Assembly (NCBI RefSeq): GCF_017357425.1
Contig: NZ_CP014571.1
Location: 4,030,001-4,094,000, forward strand
Origin: Arthrobacter sp. D5-1
GTDB lineage: Bacteria; Actinomycetota; Actinomycetes; Actinomycetales; Micrococcaceae
Direction of reading: 5' to 3'
Length of the DNA: 64,000 nucleotides
The notes beneath the pieces are model-generated. The model saw only the letters and a list, made by a program, of their open reading frames with translations. It was not told the DNA's origin and ran no database searches. The first letter of the stretch is position 1. The number at the start of each line of letters is the position of its first letter. The translations under genes and the position numbers were made by a program. Positions 23,900 through 32,146 of the stretch are shown here, in pieces.

Positions 23900-23979
23900 A
23901 GCATAGGAAGTTATCGTCATGTTGACAATAAAGCTGAGTACGCCCTAGGGTGTAGTTATCGTCAAGTTGACGAGAATAA
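23900..23979. promoter_or_regulatory. Divergent promoters with two NrtR operators
   Basis: Two related inverted repeats occur at 23911-23931 (TTATCGTCA, TG, TTGACAATAA) and 23956-23979 (TTATCGTCAA, G, TTGACGAGAATAA). On the minus strand TTGTCA (23923-23928) and TATGCT (23900-23905) are 17 bases apart and serve the NUDIX gene. On the plus strand TTGACA (23922-23927) and TAGGGT (23946-23951) are 18 apart and serve the SPFH gene. One operator overlaps both -35 boxes, so one protein can shut both directions. Confidence 0.75.
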
Positions 23980-23996
23980 CTGAAAGCGAGAACATC

Positions 23997-25013
23997 ATGG
24001 CCACCATCAAGCGCTACCCCTGGCTCAGCCACTTCCTCGGCAGCCCCACCGGCTACGTCGTCCACCTTCAAAAGGGCGCCGTCAAACACCAAGGCGTGGG
24101 CCAGGCTTTCTTCTTCCGCCCTGCGAACTCTGTGCTGAGCGAGGTTCCCGTGGACGACCAGGAACTGCCCACCCTTTTCCACGCCATCACCCGCGACCAC
24201 CAGGACGTCAGTGTTCAGGCCAACGTGACCTACCGATTCATCGACCCCGTGGCCGTCTCCACCCGGCTCGACTTCGGACTGCAAACCGCGGGCAAGGCGC
24301 CGTCCACCGGACGTGAGCAGGTCTCCACGATCATCGGCCAGCTGTGCCAAAGCCACGCGATCGACCAGATCGCCACCACCACCCTCGCCGAGGCGCTCGA
24401 ACGCGGCGTCAGCCAACTCCGACTGGTCCTCACGGAGGCCCTGCGGGCAGATGCCAGACTGCAATCCACGGGCATCGAAATCCTCGGCGTTCAGGTGTTG
24501 GCCGTCCGGCCCGAAGCCGACGTCGAACGCGCCCTGCAGACTCCGGTCCGGGAGCAACTTCAAGCCGAAGCGGACCGCGCTGTTTACGAGAGGCGGGCAG
24601 TCGCCGTCGAACGCGAACGCACCATCTCCGAGAACGAGATGGCCAGCCAGATCGAACTCGCCGTACGCCGCGAGAACCTGGTGGCCCAAGAAGGCACGAA
24701 CGCCCGCCGCGCCGCAGAAGAGAAGGCCGCCGCTGGATTGATTGAGGCGCAGGGTTCTGCTGAACGGCAAGGAATTGGCGCAGCAGCCGAGGCAAACCAA
24801 ATCCGCCTGGTGGGCGAAGCAGCCGCCGCCCGCGAAGCCGCCACTATGGAGGTTTACCGCAATATGGAACAGGCCACGCTTTTGGCTCTGGCCCTGAAGG
24901 ACGCTGCCGGAAGCCTGCCGAACATCGGGAACCTGACCATCACTCCGGACCTGCTCAGTGGAGCACTTGCCGGGCTGTTCAAGGAACCAGCCACAACTGA
25001 GCTCACCAAGTAA
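23997..25013 (+). CDS. SPFH/band-7 domain protein (slipin/flotillin-like)
   Basis: A 338-residue protein. Residues ~20-180 form an SPFH domain (VPVDDQELPTLFHAITRDHQ, VSVQANVTYRFIDPVAVSTR, with the late STGIEILGVQVLAVRPEADV). Residues ~180-290 are a long charged coiled coil (AEADRAVYERRAVAVERER TISENEM). The C-terminus is hydrophobic-helical. There is no obvious N-terminal membrane anchor. SPFH proteins oligomerise as scaffolds. ATG at 23997 begins the conserved region. It is followed after 8 bases by an NAD-kinase-like gene, and the promoter carries NrtR operators, so it probably belongs to an NAD-responsive unit. Confidence 0.82.
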   Translation: MATIKRYPWLSHFLGSPTGYVVHLQKGAVKHQGVGQAFFFRPANSVLSEVPVDDQELPTLFHAITRDHQDVSVQANVTYRFIDPVAVSTRLDFGLQTAGKAPSTGREQVSTIIGQLCQSHAIDQIATTTLAEALERGVSQLRLVLTEALRADARLQSTGIEILGVQVLAVRPEADVERALQTPVREQLQAEADRAVYERRAVAVERERTISENEMASQIELAVRRENLVAQEGTNARRAAEEKAAAGLIEAQGSAERQGIGAAAEANQIRLVGEAAAAREAATMEVYRNMEQATLLALALKDAAGSLPNIGNLTITPDLLSGALAGLFKEPATTELTK

Positions 25014-25021
25014 GGATCGTC

Positions 25022-25924
25022 ATGGCCACCCCGCGCATCGTCATCGTCCACCGGCGGACCGAACTCCAGGAACTCCTGGACCGGCACGCCACCCGCGGCC
25101 AGGCCGAGTTCTTCCTCAGCACCCGCGGCCGCAGCATCCAGGACGTGCAGGAGCGTCACGATCACCTCACCGCAGCCTTGGCCACAGTCCGTTCTGCCGT
25201 GCCTTCCGACTGGCGGCAGGCCGAAGTGGAACGCGCAGACCTCAGCCGCTTCCTGCTCACGGCGGAAGACATCATCGCCGTGGTGGGGCAGGACGGCCTG
25301 GTGGCAAATGTTGCCAAGTACCTGAACGGGCAGCCGGTCATCGGCATCGACCCGGAGCCCGGCGCCAACCCCGGAGTCCTGGTCCGTCACACACCGGCCG
25401 CGGCCGCTGCACTCCTGGCCACTGGCGACGTTGGGCGGCTGCACTGCCAGGACCTCACCACACTGACGGCAACGCTCGACGACGGGCAGCAGCTTTCGGC
25501 GCTCAACGAAGTTTTCATCGGGCACGCCTCACACCAGTCGGCAAAGTACACCGTGACGGCGCCCAGTTTCACCCAGCCCGGCGGGCAAACCGAGCGGCAG
25601 TCGTCGTCGGGCCTTATTGTTTCCACGGGCACCGGCGCCACCGGCTGGTGCGCGTCGATCGCCCTGGAACGCGGTGGGCGTGTACTCCCGGCTCCGACCG
25701 ATCCGCGGCTCGCGTGGTTCGTCCGCGAAGCATGGCCCTCCCCCGTCACGGGCGCCTCACTCACCGAAGGCGTACTCGAAGCCGTCGAGGTGCTGCGGAT
25801 TACCGTGGCATCCGATCAGCTGGTGGTGTTCGGCGACGGCATGGAAGATGACCGGCTGACGGCATCTTGGGGGCAGGAGATCACCGTTCAGTTGGGGAAG
25901 CGGCCGCTGCGGCTGGTTGTTTGA
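25022..25924 (+). CDS. NAD kinase-like protein
   Basis: A 300-residue protein related to NAD+/NADH kinases. The nucleotide-binding region has VVGQDGLVANVAKYLNGQPV (compare GGDG in NadK), then ALNEVFIGHASHQSAKYTVT and SGLIVSTGTGATGWCASIAL, which match NadK's NE/D and SxGTGSTAxAxS motifs. The usual GGDGT is VGQDGL, so the site is divergent, and activity should be regarded as probable rather than certain. It may be an NADH-preferring or otherwise specialised form. It follows the SPFH gene by 8 bases, in an operon with NrtR-type operators. Confidence 0.75.
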   Translation: MATPRIVIVHRRTELQELLDRHATRGQAEFFLSTRGRSIQDVQERHDHLTAALATVRSAVPSDWRQAEVERADLSRFLLTAEDIIAVVGQDGLVANVAKYLNGQPVIGIDPEPGANPGVLVRHTPAAAAALLATGDVGRLHCQDLTTLTATLDDGQQLSALNEVFIGHASHQSAKYTVTAPSFTQPGGQTERQSSSGLIVSTGTGATGWCASIALERGGRVLPAPTDPRLAWFVREAWPSPVTGASLTEGVLEAVEVLRITVASDQLVVFGDGMEDDRLTASWGQEITVQLGKRPLRLVV

Positions 25925-26016
25925 ACCTTCGGATTTAGTCCACTCGGTGTAGTATTGGCGGTTGGCCCTCCGCCTATAGGCTCGGGCACTCCAGTCAGAC
26001 TCAAACGAGGAGCCTC

Positions 26017-26964
26017 GTGAGCCACCCCGAGCAAACTGCACAGCACTCTGTCCCGTCCGGGAAGCCATCGAACACGGCCGCCCGGGACGCGCTGCGGGGG
26101 TGGTTGATCGGACTCCTGGCTGGCGTTCTTGGACTCGCACCGTGGTGGATTACTGGTGCTACTCTGCCTCTTCAGAACCTGTGGGCTACGCAGGTGATGC
26201 CAGATCTGATGCCGACGGCCCTGCTGCCTCTGAGTCAATATGAGGCGACCACCATCCTGGCCCTCCTCACGGTTGGTGGGGCTGTTGCCGGGCTTACAGT
26301 TCGCATCTGGTCACCCGCCCGCCGTCGACTCGTCACGTGGTGCGCCCTATCCGGAGTCCTCGTGGTTCACGTCGCCGCCACCATCCAGTCATTCGTGGTA
26401 CTCAGGGAGGGGCTCTTGCCCGGAAGCCTGCCCGGGCTCTACTTCGGAGGTCTTCTGGCCGGCGTCATCGGTTGCCTACTGGCAGCGCTGGTCGCGTTGT
26501 TACTTATCGCTTCGTCTTCAACCGTAAAGGCCACCATCGGATTCGGGCTTATGGCCATCCCGGTCACGTCGTGGGCCGTGGTGTGGGTGGTGAGCGCGGT
26601 GGGCTTCCTCAGCGTTCCCACCGCCGTACCTACTGTTGCCCGATGGGTTCCTGCCGTCCTGGTGGGTTGCGCGCTGGCGTGGTGCGGCCTCCGGCCCGCC
26701 CGTCGAGCGGTTGCCTGGGTGCTCAACATCCTCTTCCTGTGGCTGCTCCCGGCGCTTTTCACCGCCGTCCAATCCGTCCTCGGCACACGTGTACTGGCAG
26801 GAGACATCCCGGCGATGCTCTCGATGGGACGCGATGTATTCGGGCGGGGCCTAGGTCCCGACGGAGCCGCGCTGCCCACGATTCTGCTGGCCTTGGTCAT
26901 AGGCCTGACGGGTGTTGGCGCCCGGTTCGTTATTGCTCGTCGGAACTCCTTGGCATCGGGCTAG
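26017..26964 (+). CDS. Polytopic membrane protein, unknown
   Basis: A 315-residue integral membrane protein with about eight hydrophobic segments (GWLIGLLAGVLGLAPWWITG first, LVIGLTGVGARFVIARRNSL last) and a 30-residue polar head. GTG at 26017 is preceded by GAGGAG. Its TAG overlaps the stop of the opposing GNAT gene by 4 bases (26961-26964), so transcription converges. I do not recognise a transporter family. Confidence 0.65.
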   Translation: MSHPEQTAQHSVPSGKPSNTAARDALRGWLIGLLAGVLGLAPWWITGATLPLQNLWATQVMPDLMPTALLPLSQYEATTILALLTVGGAVAGLTVRIWSPARRRLVTWCALSGVLVVHVAATIQSFVVLREGLLPGSLPGLYFGGLLAGVIGCLLAALVALLLIASSSTVKATIGFGLMAIPVTSWAVVWVVSAVGFLSVPTAVPTVARWVPAVLVGCALAWCGLRPARRAVAWVLNILFLWLLPALFTAVQSVLGTRVLAGDIPAMLSMGRDVFGRGLGPDGAALPTILLALVIGLTGVGARFVIARRNSLASG

Positions 26965-27464
26965 TTTGTCTGAAAGGTGCGGACCATCCGGATGTCCCTT
27001 ACGCCGTCTTCGACCTTCACCGCTCCGTCGGCAATGAATCCGTTCTTCCGGTAGAAGGCTTGGGCTCGCGGATTAGGGTCGGCCACCCACAGCACAGCAG
27101 GTGCGGAAGGGCTGATCACTGCGTCGAGAAGCGCCGCTCCCACGCCCGAGCCGTGGGACGATGCATACGCGTAAAGGACGTACAACTCCTGCGGCTCCTC
27201 AGGAAGATCAGATGAGGGGCCTGACATGGCAATGCCGATCAACCTGTTGTCATGCAAAGCGACGGCGACGTTGTTCTTTTCATAGCGGGGATCAGTCAGC
27301 GCTGCGGTCCAGAATTTCTCCCGCCACTCCAGGAGACCGGGATCGTCCAGCTCCGAGTCGCTCATCAAGCCCCGGTAGGTTTCGCGCCAGGTATCCACAT
27401 GTACTTTTGCCATGTCGAGCGCATCCGCAGGCTCGGCACGACGCACGTCAAAGTTGATTGCCAT
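26961..27464 (-). CDS. GNAT-family N-acetyltransferase
   Basis: A 167-residue GNAT protein: FDVRRAEPADALDMAKVHVD, then VDTWRETYRGLMSD (the common sequence around the substrate side) and the acetyl-CoA loop SSHGSGVGAALLDAVISP (QxxGxG-like), closing with NPRAQAFYRKNGFIADG. ATG at 27464 starts the conserved core; an in-frame ATG five codons earlier is also possible. Substrate unknown; small-molecule or protein N-acetylation. Confidence 0.82.
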   Translation of the reverse strand: MAINFDVRRAEPADALDMAKVHVDTWRETYRGLMSDSELDDPGLLEWREKFWTAALTDPRYEKNNVAVALHDNRLIGIAMSGPSSDLPEEPQELYVLYAYASSHGSGVGAALLDAVISPSAPAVLWVADPNPRAQAFYRKNGFIADGAVKVEDGVRDIRMVRTFQTN

Positions 27465-27481
27465 GGCTCTACGGTACATAC

Positions 27482-27871
27482 TCAGCGAGTCGGTACCACC
27501 ACCACCTGAACGTCGTCTTCGTAGAGGACACGTCCTGGCGTTGATGAACGAAGTTCTTCCCATTGCACCCCGTGGCGATTCAACAACGCCAGATAGCCGG
27601 GGACCCTGTCCAGTAAATGCACGGCACTCGTCTTGAACCACGCTTGGGCGTGGAGATTGATGGTGCGGTCATAAACTGTGGGATCCATGAGATTCGGGTC
27701 AGGGTAAGCGGCGTCGTACCAAGCATTCGCGGTCTGCCACCAACGATGGTCTTCTTCGCTTAGCTTTCCGTCCTTCGCCAGTCCGTTAGCCAGGCCAAAG
27801 ATCCCGACGTGGATTCCGCGCGTATTCACTTTCGTTGATTGGTACCTGACGAATTCAAGGGCGGCGGCCAT
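27482..27871 (-). CDS. Hypothetical protein, paralogue of 49054-49470
   Basis: A 129-residue protein (MAAALEFVRYQSTKVNTRGI). Shared with the protein at 49054-49470: FVRYQS near the start, HVGIFGLANGLAKDGKLSEE (there HLGIFALANRLAKEGSLSTE), YDAAY, AQAWFK, and the C-terminal LYEDDVQVVVVP. The pattern is well conserved through evolution but unnamed by me; no membrane segment. The ATG at 27871 is preceded by GGAAG at 7 bases. Confidence 0.65.
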   Translation of the reverse strand: MAAALEFVRYQSTKVNTRGIHVGIFGLANGLAKDGKLSEEDHRWWQTANAWYDAAYPDPNLMDPTVYDRTINLHAQAWFKTSAVHLLDRVPGYLALLNRHGVQWEELRSSTPGRVLYEDDVQVVVVPTR

Positions 27872-27975
27872 CAACCTACTTCCCTCATGACGTTTCCAGG
27901 ACACTTACAACCCAGACTGAATACCGAGCCTACAAGTCCAGCGAGATTGGGTCTTGATATCCGGTGTACCGTTGC

Positions 27976-28013
27976 GTCGACTTAGTGGTTCCAGGTCGAC
28001 GTAGTGGTTCCAG
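27976..28013. repeat. Tandem 19-bp direct repeat
   Basis: GTCGACTTAGTGGTTCCAG (27976-27994) is followed at once by GTCGACGTAGTGGTTCCAG (27995-28013), one mismatch, ending 14 bases before the next gene's ATG. Could be a regulator site or a replication-slippage duplication. Confidence 0.7.
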
Positions 28014-28027
28014 CCAGAGAGGCTGCT

Positions 28028-28426
28028 ATGACAGCAAAGATTGTAGAGATCATCAGGCACGTTCTGCAGGATGTGAGGTCCAGCGGTCTTGAGGAGCCAC
28101 GCATCGAAGATCTTGCTTGGAACGACGACCCGCGGGCACTCTCGGCGATGATTTACAGCGTCCGCGACTCATCGGGACAAGGCGTGTCGGTCAGGCGCGA
28201 CCTACCACGGGCCGAGCAGTTGGTATCACTAGCGGACCAGGTCCAGGAATGGGTTATCGAAGAAAACGGCCCCACCAACAGCAATTGGCCCCAGTGTCCT
28301 TGGCATCCCAACAATCACCCCATGGCCGCTCAACTGGTGGGCGACCAAGGCGTTTGGGCCTGCCCCGTTCTCCGAACCCCCGCAGCCATCATCGGTGATC
28401 TCCGTGTAAAGGGAGCCGACGAATAG
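28028..28426 (+). CDS. Hypothetical protein
   Basis: A 132-residue soluble protein (MTAKIVEIIRHVLQDVRSSG). It has an N-terminal helix and then VSVRRDLPRAEQLVSLADQV and NWPQCPWHPNNHPMAAQLVG with one Cys and several His, possibly a small metal site. GAGAGG precedes the ATG. Stands alone downstream of the 19-bp tandem repeat. No family recognised. Confidence 0.55.
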   Translation: MTAKIVEIIRHVLQDVRSSGLEEPRIEDLAWNDDPRALSAMIYSVRDSSGQGVSVRRDLPRAEQLVSLADQVQEWVIEENGPTNSNWPQCPWHPNNHPMAAQLVGDQGVWACPVLRTPAAIIGDLRVKGADE

Positions 28427-28554
28427 GTTCCCTCGAGCCCCGCCTTACCCCCAAACCCACCCGAATGACAACCGTTGTCCCCTGGCAGAGCCACGGGGTA
28501 GGGTGACCGGACCGTCCACCCACATCACCGTCTGGAACAACTCTGGGAGGAACC

Positions 28555-30390
28555 ATGACACATGTGAGACGTCAACTGGCTGCTGTGACGGCAGCCTTGG
28601 CCCTAACGGCGACGAGCGGGGCGATGGCCAGTCCCGCCTTCGCCGATCCCCGCGCAACCGATAAGAACGCAACGGCCACCGGCTACGGAGGTGCCGTGAG
28701 CACCGTGGATCCCGAGGCATCCGCGGCCGCCATTGAAGTACTGAAGAGGGGCGGCAACGCAGCAGATGCCGCGGTTGCAGCTGCAGCCACCCTCGGCGTT
28801 ACCGAGCCCTACAGCGCCGGCATTGGAGGCGGCGGCTACTTCGTGTTCTACGACGCAAAGACCAAACAAGTGGGCACCATCGACGGCCGTGAAACCGCTC
28901 CGGCCGGCATGCCCAACGACGCTTTCATTGACCCTGCCACCAAGCAGCCCTACAAGTTCACGCCCGATCTGGTCACCAGCGGCGTCTCCGTCGGCGTCCC
29001 CGGCACTCCTGCCACCTGGGAGCGCGCGCTGGAACGCTGGGGAACCCTGGACTTGGGTGAAGCCTTGAAGCCCGCCATCAAGGTAGCCAACCGCGGTTTT
29101 GTCGTGGATGAGACGTTCCGCCAGCAGACCCTGGACAACAAGGTCCGCTTCGATGCGTTCACTCCAACCCGGGACCTGTTCCTGCCCGGCGGTGACGCTC
29201 CCGCCGTCGGAAGTGTCTTCCAGAACCACGACCTCGCCGCGACCTACCGGCTGCTCGCCAAGGAGGGCACCGACGCCTTCTACGGAGGTCCGCTCGCAGA
29301 GGAGATCGCCAAGACCGTGCAGGCGCCGCCGAAGACCGCGGAAACCAAGCTTCCCGTCCCGGTGGGGTTCATGACCACCCAGGATCTTGCCAACTACAAG
29401 GCGCTGGACCAGGACGCCACCAAAGTGGAGTACCGCGGCTATGACGTCTACGGCATGGCTCCCTCCAGCAGCGGCGGCACCACGGTGGGCGAGGCGCTGA
29501 ACATCCTGGAAAACTACGACCTCAAGGGCATGAAACCGGCCGATGCCCTGCACCACTACTTCGAGGCCAGCTCCTTGGCCTTCGCGGACCGCGGCGCCTA
29601 TGTGGGTGATCCCGCCTTCGTGAATGTCCCCACCGGTACTTTGCTGAACGATGTGTTCGCCAAGGAACGCTCCTGCGAAATCGATCCGACGGCGGCCGCT
29701 CCCAAGCCTGTCGCCCCCGGCAATATAGAAACGTACGACGGCGCGTGCCCGGCTGCCGTGGCGCCCCTCGCCAAGGAGACGGATACGGAGAACATCTCCA
29801 CGACGAACCTGACGGTCGCCGACAAGTGGGGCAACGTGGTGGAGTACACGCTGACGATCGAGCAGACCGGCGGTTCGGGAATTGTTGTTCCTGGCCGGGG
29901 TTTCCTCCTGAACAATGAGCTGACTGACTTCAGCACGGTCTACGATCCGAAGGATCCCAATCGGATTGAACCGAACAAGAGGCCGCGTTCCTCAATGTCG
30001 CCCACCATCATTTTGAAGGACCAGAAGCCGTTCCTGGCACTGGGATCCCCCGGTGGATCGACCATTATCACCACGGTGCTGCAGACCATCCTGAACCGCG
30101 TCGATCTGGGGATGACAGTCTCCGAGGCCCTTGCTGCGCCACGGGCTGCACCTCGAAATGGAGCGACTGTCAGTTCCGAGCCCGCCTTCATTGACGCCTA
30201 TGGTCCTGCACTGGAGTCGTTGGGCCATGACCTGGTTCCGGCGGGTGATGCCTTTACGTCGGCGGCGGAGATCGGGGCAGCGACGGCCATCGAATTTGGC
30301 AAGGACGGACAGATGACCGCAGCTGCCGAGCCGACCAGGCGCGGTGGTGGTTCGGCGCTAGTGGTAAAACCGGTCAAACCCGCCAGATAA
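28555..30390 (+). CDS. ggt: Gamma-glutamyltransferase (secreted)
   Basis: A 611-residue gamma-glutamyltranspeptidase. Signal peptide LAAVTAALALTATSGAMASP, AFA. Large subunit begins with the conserved EASAAAIEVLKRGGNAADAA and ends just before the autocatalytic site. The nucleophile Thr is in ENISTTNLTVADKWGN (about residue 417). The small subunit has the oxyanion loop ALGSPGGSTIITTVLQ and the LNNELTDF loop. It cleaves glutathione and other gamma-glutamyl compounds outside the membrane. Length and all motifs normal. Single gene; a strong hairpin follows. Confidence 0.93.
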   Translation: MTHVRRQLAAVTAALALTATSGAMASPAFADPRATDKNATATGYGGAVSTVDPEASAAAIEVLKRGGNAADAAVAAAATLGVTEPYSAGIGGGGYFVFYDAKTKQVGTIDGRETAPAGMPNDAFIDPATKQPYKFTPDLVTSGVSVGVPGTPATWERALERWGTLDLGEALKPAIKVANRGFVVDETFRQQTLDNKVRFDAFTPTRDLFLPGGDAPAVGSVFQNHDLAATYRLLAKEGTDAFYGGPLAEEIAKTVQAPPKTAETKLPVPVGFMTTQDLANYKALDQDATKVEYRGYDVYGMAPSSSGGTTVGEALNILENYDLKGMKPADALHHYFEASSLAFADRGAYVGDPAFVNVPTGTLLNDVFAKERSCEIDPTAAAPKPVAPGNIETYDGACPAAVAPLAKETDTENISTTNLTVADKWGNVVEYTLTIEQTGGSGIVVPGRGFLLNNELTDFSTVYDPKDPNRIEPNKRPRSSMSPTIILKDQKPFLALGSPGGSTIITTVLQTILNRVDLGMTVSEALAAPRAAPRNGATVSSEPAFIDAYGPALESLGHDLVPAGDAFTSAAEIGAATAIEFGKDGQMTAAAEPTRRGGGSALVVKPVKPAR

Positions 30391-30435
30391 CTCCTTCGTC
30401 TGAAGCCAGTTGGAAGGCCTCCAACCGTCGCCTGC

Positions 30436-30483
30436 AAGCCCGCCTCCGAGACGCCCCGCTTGGGCCGCCGACGAGGCGGGCTT
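30436..30483. terminator. Bidirectional stem-loop between convergent genes
   Basis: AAGCCCGCCTC at 30436-30446 pairs perfectly with GAGGCGGGCTT at 30473-30483 across a GC-rich loop. It separates ggt (plus) from the daptide operon's last gene (minus). Confidence 0.65.
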
Positions 30484-30495
30484 CATCCGGCTCGG

Positions 30496-30681
30496 TCACG
30501 ACGGGCGGTTGTTCCTGATCTCCCAGCTGTATCTCCACACCATGACTACCGATGCGGCCGACATGATGATTCCGGTGATCATGGACCACGGCGATTGCCC
30601 TGGGTTGGAGACGAAGATCGAGACAGCATAGGCGGCGAGCACCAAGGCCAGCAGCAGCCATAACAAGGGTTTGCGATTCAT
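30496..30681 (-). CDS. Small two-helix membrane protein, end of daptide operon
   Basis: A 61-residue protein (MNRKPLLWLLLALVLAAYAV) with two hydrophobic helices, the second GIIMSAASVVMVWRYSWEI. GGAG lies 7 bases before its ATG. It is 30 bases after the second permease gene and is probably the last gene of the daptide operon, where it could be an immunity or accessory peptide. Function inferred from position only. Confidence 0.6.
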   Translation of the reverse strand: MNRKPLLWLLLALVLAAYAVSIFVSNPGQSPWSMITGIIMSAASVVMVWRYSWEIRNNRPS

Positions 30682-30711
30682 CGTTGTACTCCTTAGGAAG
30701 GGGTTGAACAG

Positions 30712-31395
30712 TCAGGCGAGGTCGCGCTTCAGGAAAACTCCGAAGGCTAGTGCTGTGACAACTACAAGCCAGCCCGCTGCTCCCATAAAAGAGCCCCAAG
30801 CCGGTATGTTGACAGCTGATTGGTGTGCCCAGTCGGCGGCGAGGACCGGGAAGAAAGTGGTATCCGGGCCTATCAGCATCTCCGGGAGCAGAAGGGAAAG
30901 GGGTACGGCGAACAGGCTCACCAGGTGGTTGCGGATGAGGGAACCTGCAGCGAACCCCCACACCGATCCCATGGCGGCAAGCCCCGCGAAGGCCGGTACA
31001 ACGGTCAAGCTCACGTGCCACGATTCATCCACCAGTTTCCCGGATAGGACAAAGGTCAGGCCAACTACTGCGCCGCTGATCAGCGCGCCCAATGATGTAG
31101 TGGCTGCCCGGCCCAGAAACGCCGGGATCCGCCGAAACAGCAGGACCCGGCGGCTGAAACAACCAGTGCGGTAATCGGCGGTGAAAGCGAAGGAGCCCAC
31201 CACCGCGGCCGCAGTGAGCGTGAGCGTCAGGCCTGCATCCACCAAAGACTCGTCGAAGCCCTCCATGGACGGACCGGGTCCAAGCGCTGCGGCAACAGAA
31301 ACCAAGGCCATGAAGCCCAGCACCAACGCGGCGCCAACACCCGAGCCCTTCCACAGCCAGGGACGGCGCAGGTCCGAGAGAAAAGCGGACACCAC
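30712..31395 (-). CDS. ABC transporter permease (daptide cluster)
   Basis: A 227-residue ABC-2-type membrane protein with about six hydrophobic segments. GTG at 31395 is preceded by GGAAGGAG at 7 bases and lies one base beyond the upstream stop; the GTG three bases later would also do. A long in-frame extension further upstream is rejected because it lies inside the preceding permease gene. It pairs with the 31397-32146 permease and the ATPase to form a heteromeric exporter. In this context it probably exports the mature daptide or gives self-immunity. Confidence 0.75.
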   Translation of the reverse strand: MVSAFLSDLRRPWLWKGSGVGAALVLGFMALVSVAAALGPGPSMEGFDESLVDAGLTLTLTAAAVVGSFAFTADYRTGCFSRRVLLFRRIPAFLGRAATTSLGALISGAVVGLTFVLSGKLVDESWHVSLTVVPAFAGLAAMGSVWGFAAGSLIRNHLVSLFAVPLSLLLPEMLIGPDTTFFPVLAADWAHQSAVNIPAWGSFMGAAGWLVVVTALAFGVFLKRDLA

Positions 31396-31396
31396 G

Positions 31397-32146
31397 TCAA
31401 AGCTCCTTCCGGCGAAGGGACCACACGGCGCCAAAGCCTGCGAACAGCAGCCATCCCAGAGATACGCAAAACGCCGCACTGGGTTCGAGCAGGCCCTCAA
31501 AGGGAACAGAAGCGAGCCCCGCCAAAGCGCCGGACGGAAGCCAACGGGCCACATCCGGGGCGTTCGCGAGCAGCGGCAGTTCGACGGCGAGTGGGATCAC
31601 CAACGTGAGGATCGTCGTCGCGTAGTAGTGCTGAAAGATCCACCCAAGCGAGCATCCCCAGACAGCAGCGAGAGCCGAGGCCACCAGCACCCCCGGCAAC
31701 AGTCCCAGCGATTCCGGGGCCACGAGCTGCGAGGCAACATCCTGTGGCAGCGAGAAGACTACGGTTCCGCCCCACACCACGATGCCTGTGACGACGGAGC
31801 CGAGTCCCACCATCACCGCGGCAACGTATTTACTCACCAGCACATTCGTCATTCCGGCTGCCACCACAGAGCGGCGGAGCGTCCCGTAATAGGCTTCGCG
31901 GGTGACCAGATAGCTTCCTGCGAACGTGGCTACCGGCGCAATACTTGCGGCCACTGACCAGAAGATCCTGATGTTGTCCGAAACCGACAGACCACCCGAG
32001 CTGTCCGGCCATCCAAGGAAGTTGGCCACGAACCACGGCACCAGCGCACTGAACGCCACGATACCCAGGCTGGAATATCCGCTGACGTACCTGAGGAGCT
32101 CCGATCGGATCCCGCTTGTCACTGCCGCCACAGCGCCACCGGTCAT
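31397..32146 (-). CDS. ABC transporter permease (daptide cluster)
   Basis: A 249-residue integral membrane protein with six hydrophobic segments and the ABC-2 permease pattern (SYLVTREAYYGTLRRSVVAA is the typical cytoplasmic coupling region after TM2). Its ATG overlaps the ATPase stop by one base (TAATG). Together with the ATPase and the second permease it makes a complete ABC exporter dedicated to the RiPP cluster. Confidence 0.78.
   Translation of the reverse strand: MTGGAVAAVTSGIRSELLRYVSGYSSLGIVAFSALVPWFVANFLGWPDSSGGLSVSDNIRIFWSVAASIAPVATFAGSYLVTREAYYGTLRRSVVAAGMTNVLVSKYVAAVMVGLGSVVTGIVVWGGTVVFSLPQDVASQLVAPESLGLLPGVLVASALAAVWGCSLGWIFQHYYATTILTLVIPLAVELPLLANAPDVARWLPSGALAGLASVPFEGLLEPSAAFCVSLGWLLFAGFGAVWSLRRKEL

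Noticed and set aside
23147..23983. 278-codon plus-strand frame over the NUDIX gene
   Set aside because: It is the complement of the NrtR-type gene. The minus-strand protein has an intact NUDIX box and a consensus promoter.
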